A stretch of 64,000 nucleotides of DNA from Burkholderia ubonensis subsp. mesacidophila (GCF_002097715.1 NZ_CP020738.1:558001-622000); one strand, 5' to 3'. Counted from the stretch's first letter, positions 1 through 9,654 are shown. Notes: generated from the letters alone by a model not told the origin. A program made the numbers and translations.

Positions 1-550
1 TGCCGGCGCGGTGGATGTCGATGAATCGGTGTTTCTCGCCACTGTGCATGCGTGCATGGCTGGGGGCGCGGCGCCGGGGCGCGTCTATTTGTCCACGTGC
101 GGCGCGGGCCTGGCCGTTTTTACGGCACGGGTCCGGATCGCGGCGACGCAAAACCGGGTGTGGCATGGCGTCCAGCTGTTCGGGCACCACGAGGCTGTCA
201 CCGGCCCGGTGCCGCCGCCGACTACGCTGGCGTGGTCCCAGATTTTCGGACGTCGCGAAGGCCGCCGGCACCCGGCCCGGGGCGGTCTTGGTGAAGGGGG
301 CGCATGACGTGGCGGAATTGGACCGGGTCGGGTGCGCCGACACGGGTCGCAAACGTTTTACTTCGTCCGGATTAGGCAGATAATGAGCGCACGCGAGAGC
401 GTCGAGAATAATGACGAGAACCTGAGAGCTTACGAGGATCAACTATAAGAACATCCGCCACGACGCCCGTACCGGGTCTGGCGGGCCGGTGCGCCGGGCC
501 GGAGCGATCCGGTCCGGCGCGTGCCGGACACGCGGCCGCCCGCCCGTCCG
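1..550. other. Left-edge stretch with no confident gene
   Basis: No gene can be supported here. A plus-strand frame is open from the window edge to a stop at 305-307 and contains a VDESVFLATVHACMAGG-like stretch. It could be the last hundred or so codons of a gene that starts outside the window, but I recognise no family and the overlapping frames look equally open. From about 375 to 550 the sequence is non-coding, with GC-rich partial inverted repeats around 497-530 just past the stop of the LysR gene on the other strand. Confidence 0.3.
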
Positions 551-1504
551 TCATTCGACGTCGTCGTCGTCCAGGTATCCGTTCCCCTCTTCCAACCCGT
601 CCTGCTCCGGCGCCGCATACGCGCTCGCCTGTTCGAGCAGCCACGCCCTGAACAGCTCCAGCGGCTTGCTGTGGCTGAATTCGGTCGGGTAGACGAGGTA
701 GTACGCGGAATCCTCGACCGTCGCCGCGTCGATCGGCATGACCAGGCCGAGCTGCTGCAGCTGCCCCTCGACGAAGAACTTCGGCACGAGCGCGATGCCG
801 AGTCCGGCCGCCGCAGCGCTGATCAGCATCGTATGCAGCTCGTAGCGCACGCCGTGCATCGTGCGGGTGTCCTCGACGCCAAGCGTCTCGAACCATTGCG
901 CCCATGCGCCCGGGCGCGTCGTCGAGTGCAGCAGCGGGTACGCGAGCAGGTCCTGCGCGTGCCGCACCGGCCCGTCGAGCAGCGCCGGCGAGCAGATCGG
1001 CACGACTTCCTCGCCGAACAGGTAATCGGCCGAGGTGCCGGGCCAGGTCGGTTTGCCGTAATGGATCGCCGCCTCGAAGTGGGTGTCCTCGAACGAGAAC
1101 AGGTCGGTGCGGCTGCCCATGTTCACGCGCACGTCGGGCGTGCGGTCGTAGAAGTGCTTGATGCGCGGGATCAGCCAGTGCGACGCGAACGTCGGCAGCA
1201 CCGCGAGCTCCAGATAGCCGCCGCCGCTGCCGTGCGCGATGATCGACAGCGTGTCGCGGTCGAGCGTCTCGAGCGCGCGGCGCACCTGGGTGCCGTACAG
1301 CTTGCCCGCGCGGGTCAGCACCACGCGCTGCTTCACGCGCGCGAACAGCCGCACGCCGAGGCTCGCCTCGAGCGTCGCGATCTGCCGCGACACCGCGCTT
1401 TCGGTCAGGAACAGCTCCTTCGCCGCGTGCGTGAAGCTCTCGTGGCGCGCGGCGGCTTCGAAGGCCACGAGCGCGCCCATGTTCGGAATCTTGAATTTGC
1501 GCAT
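551..1504 (-). CDS. LysR-family transcriptional regulator (GcvA-like)
   Basis: DNA-binding transcriptional regulator of 317 residues. The N-terminal winged HTH is clear, with a FEAAARHESFTHAAKEL helix and then a TESAVSRQIATLE recognition helix. The C-terminal substrate-binding half has the GcvA-like features 'LAVLPTFASHWLIPR' and an AAAAGLGIALVPKFF segment. The start chosen is the ATG at 1504 (MRKFKIPNM), because residues upstream of it in the same frame do not look like a LysR N-terminus. An acidic DDDDVE tail ends the protein. It diverges from the DUF1338/D-2-hydroxyglutarate dehydrogenase pair across about 225 bp, so it is the likely regulator of that operon. The effector is unknown. Confidence 0.9.
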   Translation of the reverse strand: MRKFKIPNMGALVAFEAAARHESFTHAAKELFLTESAVSRQIATLEASLGVRLFARVKQRVVLTRAGKLYGTQVRRALETLDRDTLSIIAHGSGGGYLELAVLPTFASHWLIPRIKHFYDRTPDVRVNMGSRTDLFSFEDTHFEAAIHYGKPTWPGTSADYLFGEEVVPICSPALLDGPVRHAQDLLAYPLLHSTTRPGAWAQWFETLGVEDTRTMHGVRYELHTMLISAAAAGLGIALVPKFFVEGQLQQLGLVMPIDAATVEDSAYYLVYPTEFSHSKPLELFRAWLLEQASAYAAPEQDGLEEGNGYLDDDDVE

Positions 1505-1729
1505 GAGGGTCGTTTCGTCTGACGAACGGGCCGGCATCGCACGGGGCGGGACACCGGGCAACCTGCCGTCGATTGTTCCAAAAACTCATTACGTGTCAAT
1601 TTAATCTCGCTTTACGCCCGCCTGCAACCATTTGAATAATGCATCCCACGCAAGGCCGGGCGTCCATCGGGCGGCTGGCCGACGAGTCGCCGGCACCGTT
1701 GCCGGCCGGTCCCCCCGAAGAGACAGAAG

Positions 1730-2758
1730 ATGCGCAATCCGAATATCGAGAGCTTGCTGACGAAGCTGCTGGGACAGGCGAAAACCGACGCCCTGTTCGC
1801 GACCCTGAACATGCCGGCCATCCTCGAGGAATGGGAAGACGGCGTCGTGACGCGCGCGGAAATCGCGCAGGCGATGAACATGGCGCTGTTCGAGGGGCTG
1901 CTCGAACGCTCGCCGAACGGCCGCGCGTACACGGCCGACGCGATCGGCAACGGCGGCTCGGTGTATTTCGATCACGGCGCGCTGCGCACGGTGCGCTGGC
2001 CGCACACCGGCGCGCTGCCGCCGGGCGAGGCGGCGTTCACGCGCATCCTGCGCCCGCTCGGCTTCCGCCTGAACGGCCGCTATCCGCTCGACAAGCTCGG
2101 CATGACGGGCCGCGCGTACGCGCACGAGGATGCGCCCGACGAGATCGCGCAGTTCTTCGTCAGCGAGCTGCATCCGGAGCGCTTCTCTCAGGCATTCCAG
2201 CAGGCGGTGACGAACGTCGTGAGCTCGTCGCGCGATCCGCTGTCGCCGGCCGCCGTCACGCTGCTGTGGGAGATCGAGCGCGAAGGCTGGCTGCCGCTCG
2301 ACGCCGCGCACGCGCTGCTGCCGGAGATCGTCGGCGCGTTCGCGCGCCAGCACGACCTGCCGCGCGATCTCGACTACGACACGCTGCTGCTCGAATCGGC
2401 GGAAATGGCGTGGATCGCGACCGAAGGCAACGCGTTCAACCATGCGACCGACCGCGTCGCCGACGTGTTCCGGCTGTCCGACGACGAGAAGGCGAAGGGC
2501 CGGCCGATGAAGCCGGAAGTCGAGCGTTCGCGTTCGGGCCGCGTGTTCCAGACCGCGTATCGCGCGGACGTGGTCGAGCGCGAGTTCAGGACGCGCGACG
2601 GCGCGCTGGTCAAGCGCAGCGTGCCCGGCTCGTTCTACGAATTCATCACGCGCAAGCGCACGTTCGACCAGGCGCAGCGCCGCTGGGTGACCGACCTGCG
2701 CTTCGATGCCGGCAACGCGCAGGGCATCTTCAAGATGACCGCGAACGCCGCGAAATAA
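1730..2758 (+). CDS. DUF1338 family protein, probable 2-oxoadipate dioxygenase/decarboxylase (HglS-like)
   Basis: Belongs to the DUF1338 family, whose characterised member HglS of Pseudomonas putida converts 2-oxoadipate to D-2-hydroxyglutarate in lysine catabolism, using a metal bound in a vicinal-oxygen-chelate-type fold. The expected ligands are visible: His82 followed by Arg86 (DHGALR), His238 (GNAFNHATDR) and Glu304 (GSFYEFITRK). At 342 residues it is shorter than P. putida HglS (about 460), so it belongs to a compact branch. The next gene starts 2 bp after its stop and encodes a D-2-hydroxyglutarate dehydrogenase-like enzyme, exactly the next step. The family call is firm; the substrate is inferred from ligands plus context. 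Confidence 0.85.
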   Translation: MRNPNIESLLTKLLGQAKTDALFATLNMPAILEEWEDGVVTRAEIAQAMNMALFEGLLERSPNGRAYTADAIGNGGSVYFDHGALRTVRWPHTGALPPGEAAFTRILRPLGFRLNGRYPLDKLGMTGRAYAHEDAPDEIAQFFVSELHPERFSQAFQQAVTNVVSSSRDPLSPAAVTLLWEIEREGWLPLDAAHALLPEIVGAFARQHDLPRDLDYDTLLLESAEMAWIATEGNAFNHATDRVADVFRLSDDEKAKGRPMKPEVERSRSGRVFQTAYRADVVEREFRTRDGALVKRSVPGSFYEFITRKRTFDQAQRRWVTDLRFDAGNAQGIFKMTANAAK

Positions 2759-2760
2759 TC

Positions 2761-5679
2761 GTGAAGCGCGCGACTCCGATCGAACTCGGGCAGGAACTGC
2801 TCGACACGCTCGCCGCCGACCTGCGCACCGCGATGCGCGGCGAGGTGCGCTTCGATGCCGGCACGAAGGCGCTCTATGCGTCGGATGCGTCGAACTACCG
2901 GCAGGTGCCGCTCGGCGTCGTGGTGCCGGCCGACGCGGACGATCTCGTTGCAGCGCTCGGCGTGTGCCGGCGCTTCGACGTGCCGTTCCTGACGCGCGGC
3001 GGCGGCACGTCGCAGAACGGGCAGGGCGTGAACGTCGCGGTCGTCGCCGACGCGAGCAAGTACTTCAACCGCGTCGTGTCGGTCGATCCGGATGCGCAGA
3101 CGGCGATCGTCGAGCCGGGTGTCGTCTGCGACACGCTGCGCGACGCGGCCGAGGCGCATGGCCTCACGTTCGCGCCGGACCCGGCGACGCACAGCCGCTG
3201 CACGCTCGGCGGGATGATCGCGAACAACTCGTGCGGCGCGCATTCGGTGATGGCCGGCAAGACGGTCGAGAACGTCGAGGCCCTCGAGATCCTCACGTAC
3301 GACGGCGCGCGCTTCTGGGTCGGCCCGACGCCCGAGCCCGAGCTCGACGCGATCATCGCGGCAGGCGGCCGGCGCGGCGAGATCTACCGCCGCTTGCGCG
3401 ACCTGCGCGACCGCTACGCGGAGCGCATCCGCAATGAGTTTCCGCAGATCAAGCGGCGCGTGTCCGGCTTCAACCTCGACCAGCTCTTGCCGGAGAACGG
3501 CTTCAACGTCGCGCGCGCGCTGGTCGGCACCGAAGGCACCTGCGCGATCACGTTGCGGGCGTTGGTGCGGCTCGTGCACAGCCCGTCGTGCCGCGTGCTG
3601 CTCGTGCTCGGCTTTACCGACATCTTCACCGCGGCGGACGCGGTGCCGCATTACAACCGCTTCGCGCCGATCGCGATCGAAGGCCTCGACCGCGCGATCA
3701 TCCGCGGGCTGCAGGCGCGCGGGCTGAAGGCCGACGAAATCGCGCTGCTGCCGCCGGGCGACGCGTGGGTCGTGCTGGAGTTCGGCGCGGACACCGTCGA
3801 CGCGGCGCTCGCGCAGGCGCGCGAGGCGGAGGCTTATTTCAACGGCGGCGGCGCGGGTCCGGACGTGAGCGGCTTCGTCGTCGAGGAGAAGGCGAAGCAG
3901 CAGAAGATCTGGTCGATCCGCGAAACCGGCGCGTCGGCCGTCGCGCTGTCGGTCGATCCGGGCAAGCCCGATCCGGTCGCCGGCTGGGAGGATGCGGCCG
4001 TCGATCCGCTGCGGCTCGGCGACTATCTGCGCGCGTTTCAGGCGCTCGTCGACCGCTACGGCTACGAGACCTGCCTGTACGGCCATTTCGGCGACGGCTG
4101 CGTGCACGCGCGGATCACGTTCGACCTGCGCAGCGCGGAAGGCGTGCAGGTGTGGCGCGGCTTCCTGCGCGAAGCGGCGCAGCTCGTGGTCGACTTCGGC
4201 GGCTCGCTGTCCGGCGAGCACGGCGACGGCCAGGCGAAGGCCGAATTCCTGCCGATCATGTACGGCCCGGAGCTGATGCAGGCGATGGCCGAGTTCAAGG
4301 CGATCTGGGATCCGGCGAACCGGCTGAATCCGGGCAAGGTGATCAACGCGTACCGCGCCGACGAGAACCTGCGGCTCGGCCCCGCATACAAGCCGGTGAC
4401 GCTGCAGACGAAGCTCACGTTCACGAGCCCCGAGGGCGATGGGATGCAGCGCGCGATCGAGCGCTGCATCGGCATGGGCAAGTGCCGCTCGCTCGACGGC
4501 GGCACGATGTGCCCAAGCTATCGCGCGACGCGCGAGGAGAAGTACTCGACGCGCGGCCGCGCGCACCTGTTCTGGGAGATGCTGCAGGGCGACGTGATCA
4601 AGGACGGCTGGAACAGCGCCGAGGTCAAGGAAGCGCTCGATGCGTGCCTCGGGTGCAAGGGCTGCAAGTCCGATTGTCCGACGCATACCGACATGGCGTC
4701 GTACAAGGCGGAATTCATGTCGCACTACTACGAAACGCATCGCCGGCCGCGGCAGGCGATGTTCATGGGGAGGATCGGACAATGGGCGCCGCTTGCGAGC
4801 CGTTTTCCTCGGCTTACGAATTTTATGACCTCGACCCCGCCCTTGGCGCGTATCGGCAAGTGGATCGCTGGCATCGCGCCGCAGCGGGCACTGCCGGCGT
4901 TCGCGCCGCGTCCGTTCCGGGCGATCGCGAAGCGGCGCGGGATCGGGCAACGCACGGGCGCGTCGCCGGCTCGCAACCGGGTGATTCTGTGGGTTGATAC
5001 GTTCAACGAGCATTTCTCGCCCGACATCGCAGCGGCCGCGGTCGACGTGCTGACCGCGCTCGGCTACGACGTGACGTTGCCGCAAAAGCGCCTGTGCTGC
5101 GGCCGGCCGCTATACGACTACGGCCTGCTCGACGAGGCGCGCGCGCTGCTGCGCACCGCGGTCGACGAACTGGCCGACGAGATCGGCGCGGGCGTGCCGG
5201 TCGTCGGGCTCGAACCCGGCTGCCTGTCGGTGTTCAAGGACGAACTGCTGAAGCAGCTTCCGGACGAGCCGCTCGCGAAGCGCCTCGCCGCGCAGACGCT
5301 CCTGTTCTCCGATTTCGTCGCGCAGGCGGATTTCGCATGGCCGCGGCTCGACGCGGACGTGATCGTCCACGGGCACTGCCATCAGAAGTCGCTGTTCGGG
5401 ATGAAGGGTGAAACCGCGCTGCTCGACAAGCTCGGCGTGCGCTGGAAGCTGCTCGACACGGGCTGCTGCGGGATGTCGGGATCGTTCGGCTTCAACGAGG
5501 ACCATTACGACCTGTCGATGAAGATCGGCGAAGGCAAGCTGCTGCCGCTCGTGCGGCAGGCGAGCGCGGACGCGATCGTCGTCACCAACGGCTTCAGCTG
5601 CCGCGAGCAGATCGAGCAGGGCGCGGGCCGCACGCCGCTGCATATCGCGCAGCTCGCGAAGCGGGCGCTCGGGGTGTGA
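2761..5679 (+). CDS. FAD/Fe-S D-2-hydroxyglutarate dehydrogenase-like protein (YdiJ type)
   Basis: A 972-residue fusion of a GlcD-like FAD dehydrogenase and a GlpC-like iron-sulfur module, the architecture of E. coli YdiJ, known as a D-2-hydroxyglutarate dehydrogenase. In order: FAD-binding type 4 domain with a RGGGTSQNGQG loop near residue 79, FAD-oxidase C-terminal domain ending in SGEHGDGQAK, two 4Fe-4S cysteine clusters (CIGMGKCR from about 569; CLGCKGCKSDC from about 629), then CCG-type domains with HCHQKSLF (about 870) and CCGMSGSFG (about 901). The start is GTG at 2761, 2 bp after the DUF1338 stop. No good Shine-Dalgarno is visible, so translation is probably coupled. Expected product: 2-oxoglutarate, with electrons passed to the respiratory chain. 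Confidence 0.85.
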   Translation: MKRATPIELGQELLDTLAADLRTAMRGEVRFDAGTKALYASDASNYRQVPLGVVVPADADDLVAALGVCRRFDVPFLTRGGGTSQNGQGVNVAVVADASKYFNRVVSVDPDAQTAIVEPGVVCDTLRDAAEAHGLTFAPDPATHSRCTLGGMIANNSCGAHSVMAGKTVENVEALEILTYDGARFWVGPTPEPELDAIIAAGGRRGEIYRRLRDLRDRYAERIRNEFPQIKRRVSGFNLDQLLPENGFNVARALVGTEGTCAITLRALVRLVHSPSCRVLLVLGFTDIFTAADAVPHYNRFAPIAIEGLDRAIIRGLQARGLKADEIALLPPGDAWVVLEFGADTVDAALAQAREAEAYFNGGGAGPDVSGFVVEEKAKQQKIWSIRETGASAVALSVDPGKPDPVAGWEDAAVDPLRLGDYLRAFQALVDRYGYETCLYGHFGDGCVHARITFDLRSAEGVQVWRGFLREAAQLVVDFGGSLSGEHGDGQAKAEFLPIMYGPELMQAMAEFKAIWDPANRLNPGKVINAYRADENLRLGPAYKPVTLQTKLTFTSPEGDGMQRAIERCIGMGKCRSLDGGTMCPSYRATREEKYSTRGRAHLFWEMLQGDVIKDGWNSAEVKEALDACLGCKGCKSDCPTHTDMASYKAEFMSHYYETHRRPRQAMFMGRIGQWAPLASRFPRLTNFMTSTPPLARIGKWIAGIAPQRALPAFAPRPFRAIAKRRGIGQRTGASPARNRVILWVDTFNEHFSPDIAAAAVDVLTALGYDVTLPQKRLCCGRPLYDYGLLDEARALLRTAVDELADEIGAGVPVVGLEPGCLSVFKDELLKQLPDEPLAKRLAAQTLLFSDFVAQADFAWPRLDADVIVHGHCHQKSLFGMKGETALLDKLGVRWKLLDTGCCGMSGSFGFNEDHYDLSMKIGEGKLLPLVRQASADAIVVTNGFSCREQIEQGAGRTPLHIAQLAKRALGV

Positions 5680-5721
5680 CGCGGGCGTCGACGCCGGGCC
5701 GGGCGTCGACGTCCGCGCGTC
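5678..5721. terminator. Hairpin between convergent genes
   Basis: The arms 5678-5693 and 5704-5721 are nearly complementary (one G-U pair and a short bulge) around a CGTCGACG core, with a GC-rich loop. It sits exactly between two convergent stop codons, as expected of a bidirectional terminator, but neither side has a long U-tract. Confidence 0.45.
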
Positions 5722-6847
5722 AGTACGGCATCGCGTCGGTCGCGAAGGCCGACTGCTGACGTTTCAGCTCCTTGAGCCAACGTTTCAGGCTCCCGACGTC
5801 GTCGAACAGTGGCATCTCTTCCTTCAGATGGCGAATGTCCTGCTCGCGCCCGACGATTTCACGCGCGAGATTGAGCAACACCGTGTCGGGAGAGACTTCG
5901 ACGTACGGAGAAAGCCCGTAGGCGAACCTGAGGTGGGATTCCACGTGCCGGATTTCCTGGTCGAGTTCGGCGACTTGCTCCTTGAGTATCTTGTTGTAGT
6001 GCTTCAGGCGATCTTCGCTGATCTGGTTGATCGCGTGCTGGTCGATGTGCTCGAGTTCGAGCTGCAGTTCCAGCAGTTTCAGCAGATCGTTCTTGTCGTA
6101 AGCGTGGTTCACGCGCTGCATCAGCGCAGTCTTGCGCTCGCGCTCCAGCGGATCGGGCTCCCGATCGGGATGCAGCGCGCTGGCGAGCTTGCGATAGACG
6201 TCACGGATCGACTGGCTCAGCTCGACCTGTTCAGCTTGTTGCTGCGACTCCTTGGCAAGCTGCTTCGCCGATTTTTGCCGTTCGGCCCGCCGCGCTTCCC
6301 GCGCCCGCCTGTTGGCCTCTTCCCGAGCCTGCTGTTGTTCCAGCTTCGCCCGAACGTGTTGCAGGACTTCGTCATGCGCGCTCAAGTCGAGATCGTCGTC
6401 GAGCTCGACGCCGAGCATCGCTTCCAGCTCGGCCTTCATCGTCGCGAATTCGGCGGCGATTTCGACGTCGTAGTCGGTTCCGCCATGCCGGTTGTAGATG
6501 GCCTTCAACTGTGCGTCGGCGTTTCCGTCGAGCAGGTCGCCGGCGAGGCTGGCGATCAGCGTCGAGATCGTGCGTTGCTCGGCCTTGGTCAAGCCTTTCC
6601 GGCCGCTTGCCTCGTCGAGCCGGAAAGCCATCGTGGTGCGCAGCTCCGTCCACGCGCGTTCGAGCGGCAACAGCTCGTCCACATATCGCTTCTGGAACGC
6701 GGGCATGACGTGCTCCCATGCCGACAGGCGCTTGCGGCGCTTCTCGATTTGCTTGATCAGTGCGTTGAATGCCTTCTGCCCCTTGGACAGGACGGGCTTG
6801 CCGGAGTCCGGCGCGATGCTGACGGACCGGCTGTTGGTGCGGGGCAT
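5720..6847 (-). CDS. J-domain molecular chaperone-like protein
   Basis: A 375-residue cytoplasmic protein with an internal J-domain signature, SIRDVYRKLASALHPDREPD, in which the HPD triad that stimulates Hsp70 ATPase is intact. It is preceded by a long charged coiled coil rich in Glu, Gln and Arg (EEANRRAREARRAERQKS) and followed by more helical sequence. The start chosen is the ATG at 6847, which has a GAGAGGA Shine-Dalgarno; an ATG 12 codons upstream lacks one. It stands alone between convergent and divergent neighbours. The family is usually annotated simply as 'molecular chaperone DnaJ'. The client and Hsp70 partner are unknown. Confidence 0.8.
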   Translation of the reverse strand: MPRTNSRSVSIAPDSGKPVLSKGQKAFNALIKQIEKRRKRLSAWEHVMPAFQKRYVDELLPLERAWTELRTTMAFRLDEASGRKGLTKAEQRTISTLIASLAGDLLDGNADAQLKAIYNRHGGTDYDVEIAAEFATMKAELEAMLGVELDDDLDLSAHDEVLQHVRAKLEQQQAREEANRRAREARRAERQKSAKQLAKESQQQAEQVELSQSIRDVYRKLASALHPDREPDPLERERKTALMQRVNHAYDKNDLLKLLELQLELEHIDQHAINQISEDRLKHYNKILKEQVAELDQEIRHVESHLRFAYGLSPYVEVSPDTVLLNLAREIVGREQDIRHLKEEMPLFDDVGSLKRWLKELKRQQSAFATDAMPY

Positions 6848-7101
6848 GGCGGTTCCTCTCGGTGGCTGCGGTGCATGAAACAAGCGGCTATTCTAGCGCC
6901 TGAGCGGCTGACGCTTGTCGCCTGCCGGATCGCGCGTTCGCCGCGACTTGATGACTATTGCTCACAACATAGTTCCGATATTTCGTTTGCTGCGCGGGTA
7001 TTGGCTACCCACAATCGGCTCACCTCTTTCGCGGTGAAAGGCTCCCGGAGACGGAGCCGCGCTGCGCATCCGCCATCCCCCCAGAACGAAGGAATGCTCC
7101 G

Positions 7102-8253
7102 ATGAAGTTCCGAATTCGCTCTCTTTCCGGTGCGGCGCTGGCCGCGGCGATCCTCGCGCTCCCGGCCGGCGCGGCCCAGGCGCAGGAGGCGGTCGTCAAG
7201 GTCGGCGTCGCCGGTCCGCTGACGGGCGGCGGCGCCGCGTACGGCAAGGACATCGAGAACGGCGTGCGCATGGCGGTCGACGAGGCGAACGCGGCGCGCC
7301 CGACGATCGGCGGCAAGCCGGTGAAGTTCGTCGTCGCGTCGCAGGACGACCAGAGCGATCCGCGCGCCGGCGTGCAGGCCGCGCAGCAGCTGGCGGACGC
7401 GCAGGTCGCGGTCGTGATCGGCCACTTCAATTCGGGCACGACGCTGCCCGCGTCGAAGATCTACGCGAAGGCGGGCATTCCGATGATCACGCCGTCCGCG
7501 ACCAATCCCGAGATCACGCGCGCGGGCCTCGGCACCGTGTATCGCGTGATCGCGACCGACACGCAGAATGCAGGCAACGCGGGCGCGTATGCGGCAACGG
7601 TCACGAAGGCGAAGCGCATCGCGATCATCGACGACCGCACCGCGTTCGGCCAGGGCGAAGCCGACGAGTTCGAGAAGGCGGTGAAGGCGAACGGCGGCGC
7701 GATCGTCGCCCGCGAGTTCACCAACGACAAGGCGGTCGATTTCAGCGCGCAGCTCACGAAGATCAAGAGCGTCAACGCCGACCTCGTGTTCTTCGGCGGC
7801 CTCGACGCGCAGGCGGCGATGCTCGTCAAGCGGATGCGCCAGCTCGGCATCAAGGCGCAGTTCCTCGCCGGCGGCGGCGTGATGAACGCGAACTTCATCC
7901 GGCTCGCCGGCGGCGCGGCGGAAGGCGCATCGGTGTGGGAGTATGGCCAGCCGCTGTCGCGCCTGGAGAAGGGCAAGACGTTCGAGACGAAGTTCAGGCA
8001 GAAGTACGGCGTCGACATGCTCGCGTATGCGCCGTTCGCGTACGACGCGACGTGGATCGCGATCAAGGCGATGGAGAAGGCGAATTCGGCGAAGCCCGCG
8101 GATTTCAACGGCGCGCTGAAGCGCACGAGCTACGACGGCATCACCGGTACGATCGCGTTCACGGACACCGGCGACCTGAAGAATCCGAGCTCGACGCTGT
8201 ATGAAGTGAAGAACGCCGCGTGGCAGCCGGTGACGACGAAGTCGGCGAATTGA
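7102..8253 (+). CDS. Branched-chain amino-acid ABC transporter periplasmic binding protein (LivK-like)
   Basis: Periplasmic binding protein of 383 residues in the LivJ/LivK family (Peripla_BP_6). A clear signal peptide (MKFRIRSLSGAALAAAILAL, cleavage after AQA) is followed by VKVGVAGPLTGGGAAYGKD, the typical first strand and loop, and VVIGHFNSGTTLPASKIYA, the usual ligand-loop region. The start ATG has a GAAGGA Shine-Dalgarno. No membrane or ATPase subunits lie nearby, so it must use a transporter encoded elsewhere. A DadA-like amino-acid oxidase follows on the same strand after 138 bp, suggesting uptake and oxidation of the same amino acid. Confidence 0.92.
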   Translation: MKFRIRSLSGAALAAAILALPAGAAQAQEAVVKVGVAGPLTGGGAAYGKDIENGVRMAVDEANAARPTIGGKPVKFVVASQDDQSDPRAGVQAAQQLADAQVAVVIGHFNSGTTLPASKIYAKAGIPMITPSATNPEITRAGLGTVYRVIATDTQNAGNAGAYAATVTKAKRIAIIDDRTAFGQGEADEFEKAVKANGGAIVAREFTNDKAVDFSAQLTKIKSVNADLVFFGGLDAQAAMLVKRMRQLGIKAQFLAGGGVMNANFIRLAGGAAEGASVWEYGQPLSRLEKGKTFETKFRQKYGVDMLAYAPFAYDATWIAIKAMEKANSAKPADFNGALKRTSYDGITGTIAFTDTGDLKNPSSTLYEVKNAAWQPVTTKSAN

Positions 8254-8391
8254 GCGTGGCTGGAGGTCGGGCGTGACGAGTCGAGTGGTGCTTTTCTGGC
8301 GCCACCGTCCATGCTGAAATAGCATCGGCAGTCCGGCGCACCCAGGGTTTTCATCGGCCATTCATCTGCAATCTGCATTCTGGAGTCAGTC

Positions 8392-9564
8392 GTGAGTTCT
8401 CAAGTCGTAATCGTCGGCGGCGGCGTCATCGGCAGCTCGATCGCCTACTTCCTGCGCGCGTCCGATCCGACGGTCGCCGTGACCGTGATCGAACGCGATC
8501 CGACCTATGCGAGATCGTCGTCGGCGCTGTCGGCCGCGTCGATCCGGCAGCAGTTCTCGACGCCGCTGTCGATCGAGATGTCGCTGTACGGCATCGAATT
8601 CCTGCGCACCCTCGGCGAGCGGCTCGAAGTCGACGGACACCGGCCGTCGATCGACCTGCACGAGGGCGGCTACCTGTTTCTCGCGACGCCGGCCGGCGAC
8701 GCGACGCTGCGCGAGAACCACGCGCTGCAGACGCGTCTCGGCGCGGACATCCGCCTGATGGATCGCGACGCGCTGAAGGCGACGTTCCCGTGGCTGAACG
8801 TCGACGATCTCGCGTCGGGCGCCTACGGGGTCAGCGGTGAAGGCTGGTTCGACGGCTACGGGCTCGTGCAGGCGCTGCGCAAGAAGGCGCAGGCGCTCGG
8901 CGCGCGCTACGTGCCGGCGGACGTGACGGGCGTCGTGCGCGACGGCCGCAAGGTCACGCACGTCGTCGCGAGCAATGGCGAGCGCTATGCGTGCGACACG
9001 CTGGTCAACGCGGCCGGCGCGTGGACGCGCACGCTGTCCGCGGTGATGGGCATCGACATTCCCGTGTACGCGCGGCGCCGGAGCATCTTCAACGTGTCGT
9101 CGCCGGCGAAGCTGGCCGCGTGCCCGCTGCTGATCGACCCGACCGGCGTGTATTTCCGGCCGGAGGGCAAGACCTATATTTGCGGCACGTCACCGAGCCC
9201 GGACAAGGATCCAGACGACCTGCCGCTCGACGAGGTCGATCACGACTTGTTCGACGACGTGATCTGGCCGACGCTCGCGCATCGCGTGCCGGAATTCGAG
9301 GCGCTGCGCGTGGAGAACTGCTGGTCCGGCTATTACGAGTACAACGTGTTCGATCACAACGCGATCATCGGGTATCACCCGGATCTCGATAACTGCGTGT
9401 TCGCGAACGGGTATAGCGGGCACGGGCTGCAGCAGGGGCCGGCGACGGGGCGCGGCGTCAGCGAGCTGATCCTCGGCGGGCGTTACGCGACGCTCGACCT
9501 GTCGTCGCTCGGCTGGGAACGCGTGCTCGAGAACCGGCCGATCGTCGAAAAGAACGTCGTGTAG
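8392..9564 (+). CDS. FAD-dependent oxidoreductase, DadA/DAO family
   Basis: A 390-residue flavoprotein of the D-amino-acid oxidase/sarcosine oxidase superfamily. The N-terminal Rossmann motif VVIVGGGVIGSSIAYFL binds FAD and is followed by the usual acidic strand end (VIERDPTYARSSS). Near the C-terminus, IIGYHPDLDNCVFANGYSGHGLQQGPA matches the second FAD contact of this superfamily. The start is GTG at 8392, with GGAG seven bases upstream. The substrate is probably an amino acid or N-methylated amine. Its position after a LivK-like binding protein supports an amino-acid substrate but does not identify it. Confidence 0.85.
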   Translation: MSSQVVIVGGGVIGSSIAYFLRASDPTVAVTVIERDPTYARSSSALSAASIRQQFSTPLSIEMSLYGIEFLRTLGERLEVDGHRPSIDLHEGGYLFLATPAGDATLRENHALQTRLGADIRLMDRDALKATFPWLNVDDLASGAYGVSGEGWFDGYGLVQALRKKAQALGARYVPADVTGVVRDGRKVTHVVASNGERYACDTLVNAAGAWTRTLSAVMGIDIPVYARRRSIFNVSSPAKLAACPLLIDPTGVYFRPEGKTYICGTSPSPDKDPDDLPLDEVDHDLFDDVIWPTLAHRVPEFEALRVENCWSGYYEYNVFDHNAIIGYHPDLDNCVFANGYSGHGLQQGPATGRGVSELILGGRYATLDLSSLGWERVLENRPIVEKNVV

Positions 9565-9630
9565 TTGTGGTAGTGCGAGCGGCGTGGCCGTCCTGTGTGG
9601 TGGACGGATCTCTCCTTGTGTCACCGATTG

Positions 9631-9654
9631 GCCCGACTTTGTCGGGCTTTTTTT
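9631..9654 (+). terminator. Rho-independent terminator
   Basis: Perfect 7-bp stem GCCCGAC/GTCGGGC with a TTT loop, followed directly by seven T residues, 66 bp after the DadA-like gene. A textbook intrinsic terminator for the plus strand. Confidence 0.85.

Noticed and set aside
372..1589. Long minus-strand open frame over the LysR gene
   Set aside because: Very Arg/Ala-rich with no domain; it is an out-of-frame reading of the high-GC LysR gene at 551-1504.
1639..2760. Extension of the D-2-hydroxyglutarate dehydrogenase frame upstream through the DUF1338 gene
   Set aside because: The upstream part overlaps DUF1338 out of frame and is Arg-rich noise; the homologous region starts just after 2761.
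2635..5085. 816-codon minus-strand frame opposite the flavoprotein
   Set aside because: Composition is dominated by Arg, Ala and His as in antisense frames of GC-rich genes; the plus strand has clear FAD and Fe-S motifs.
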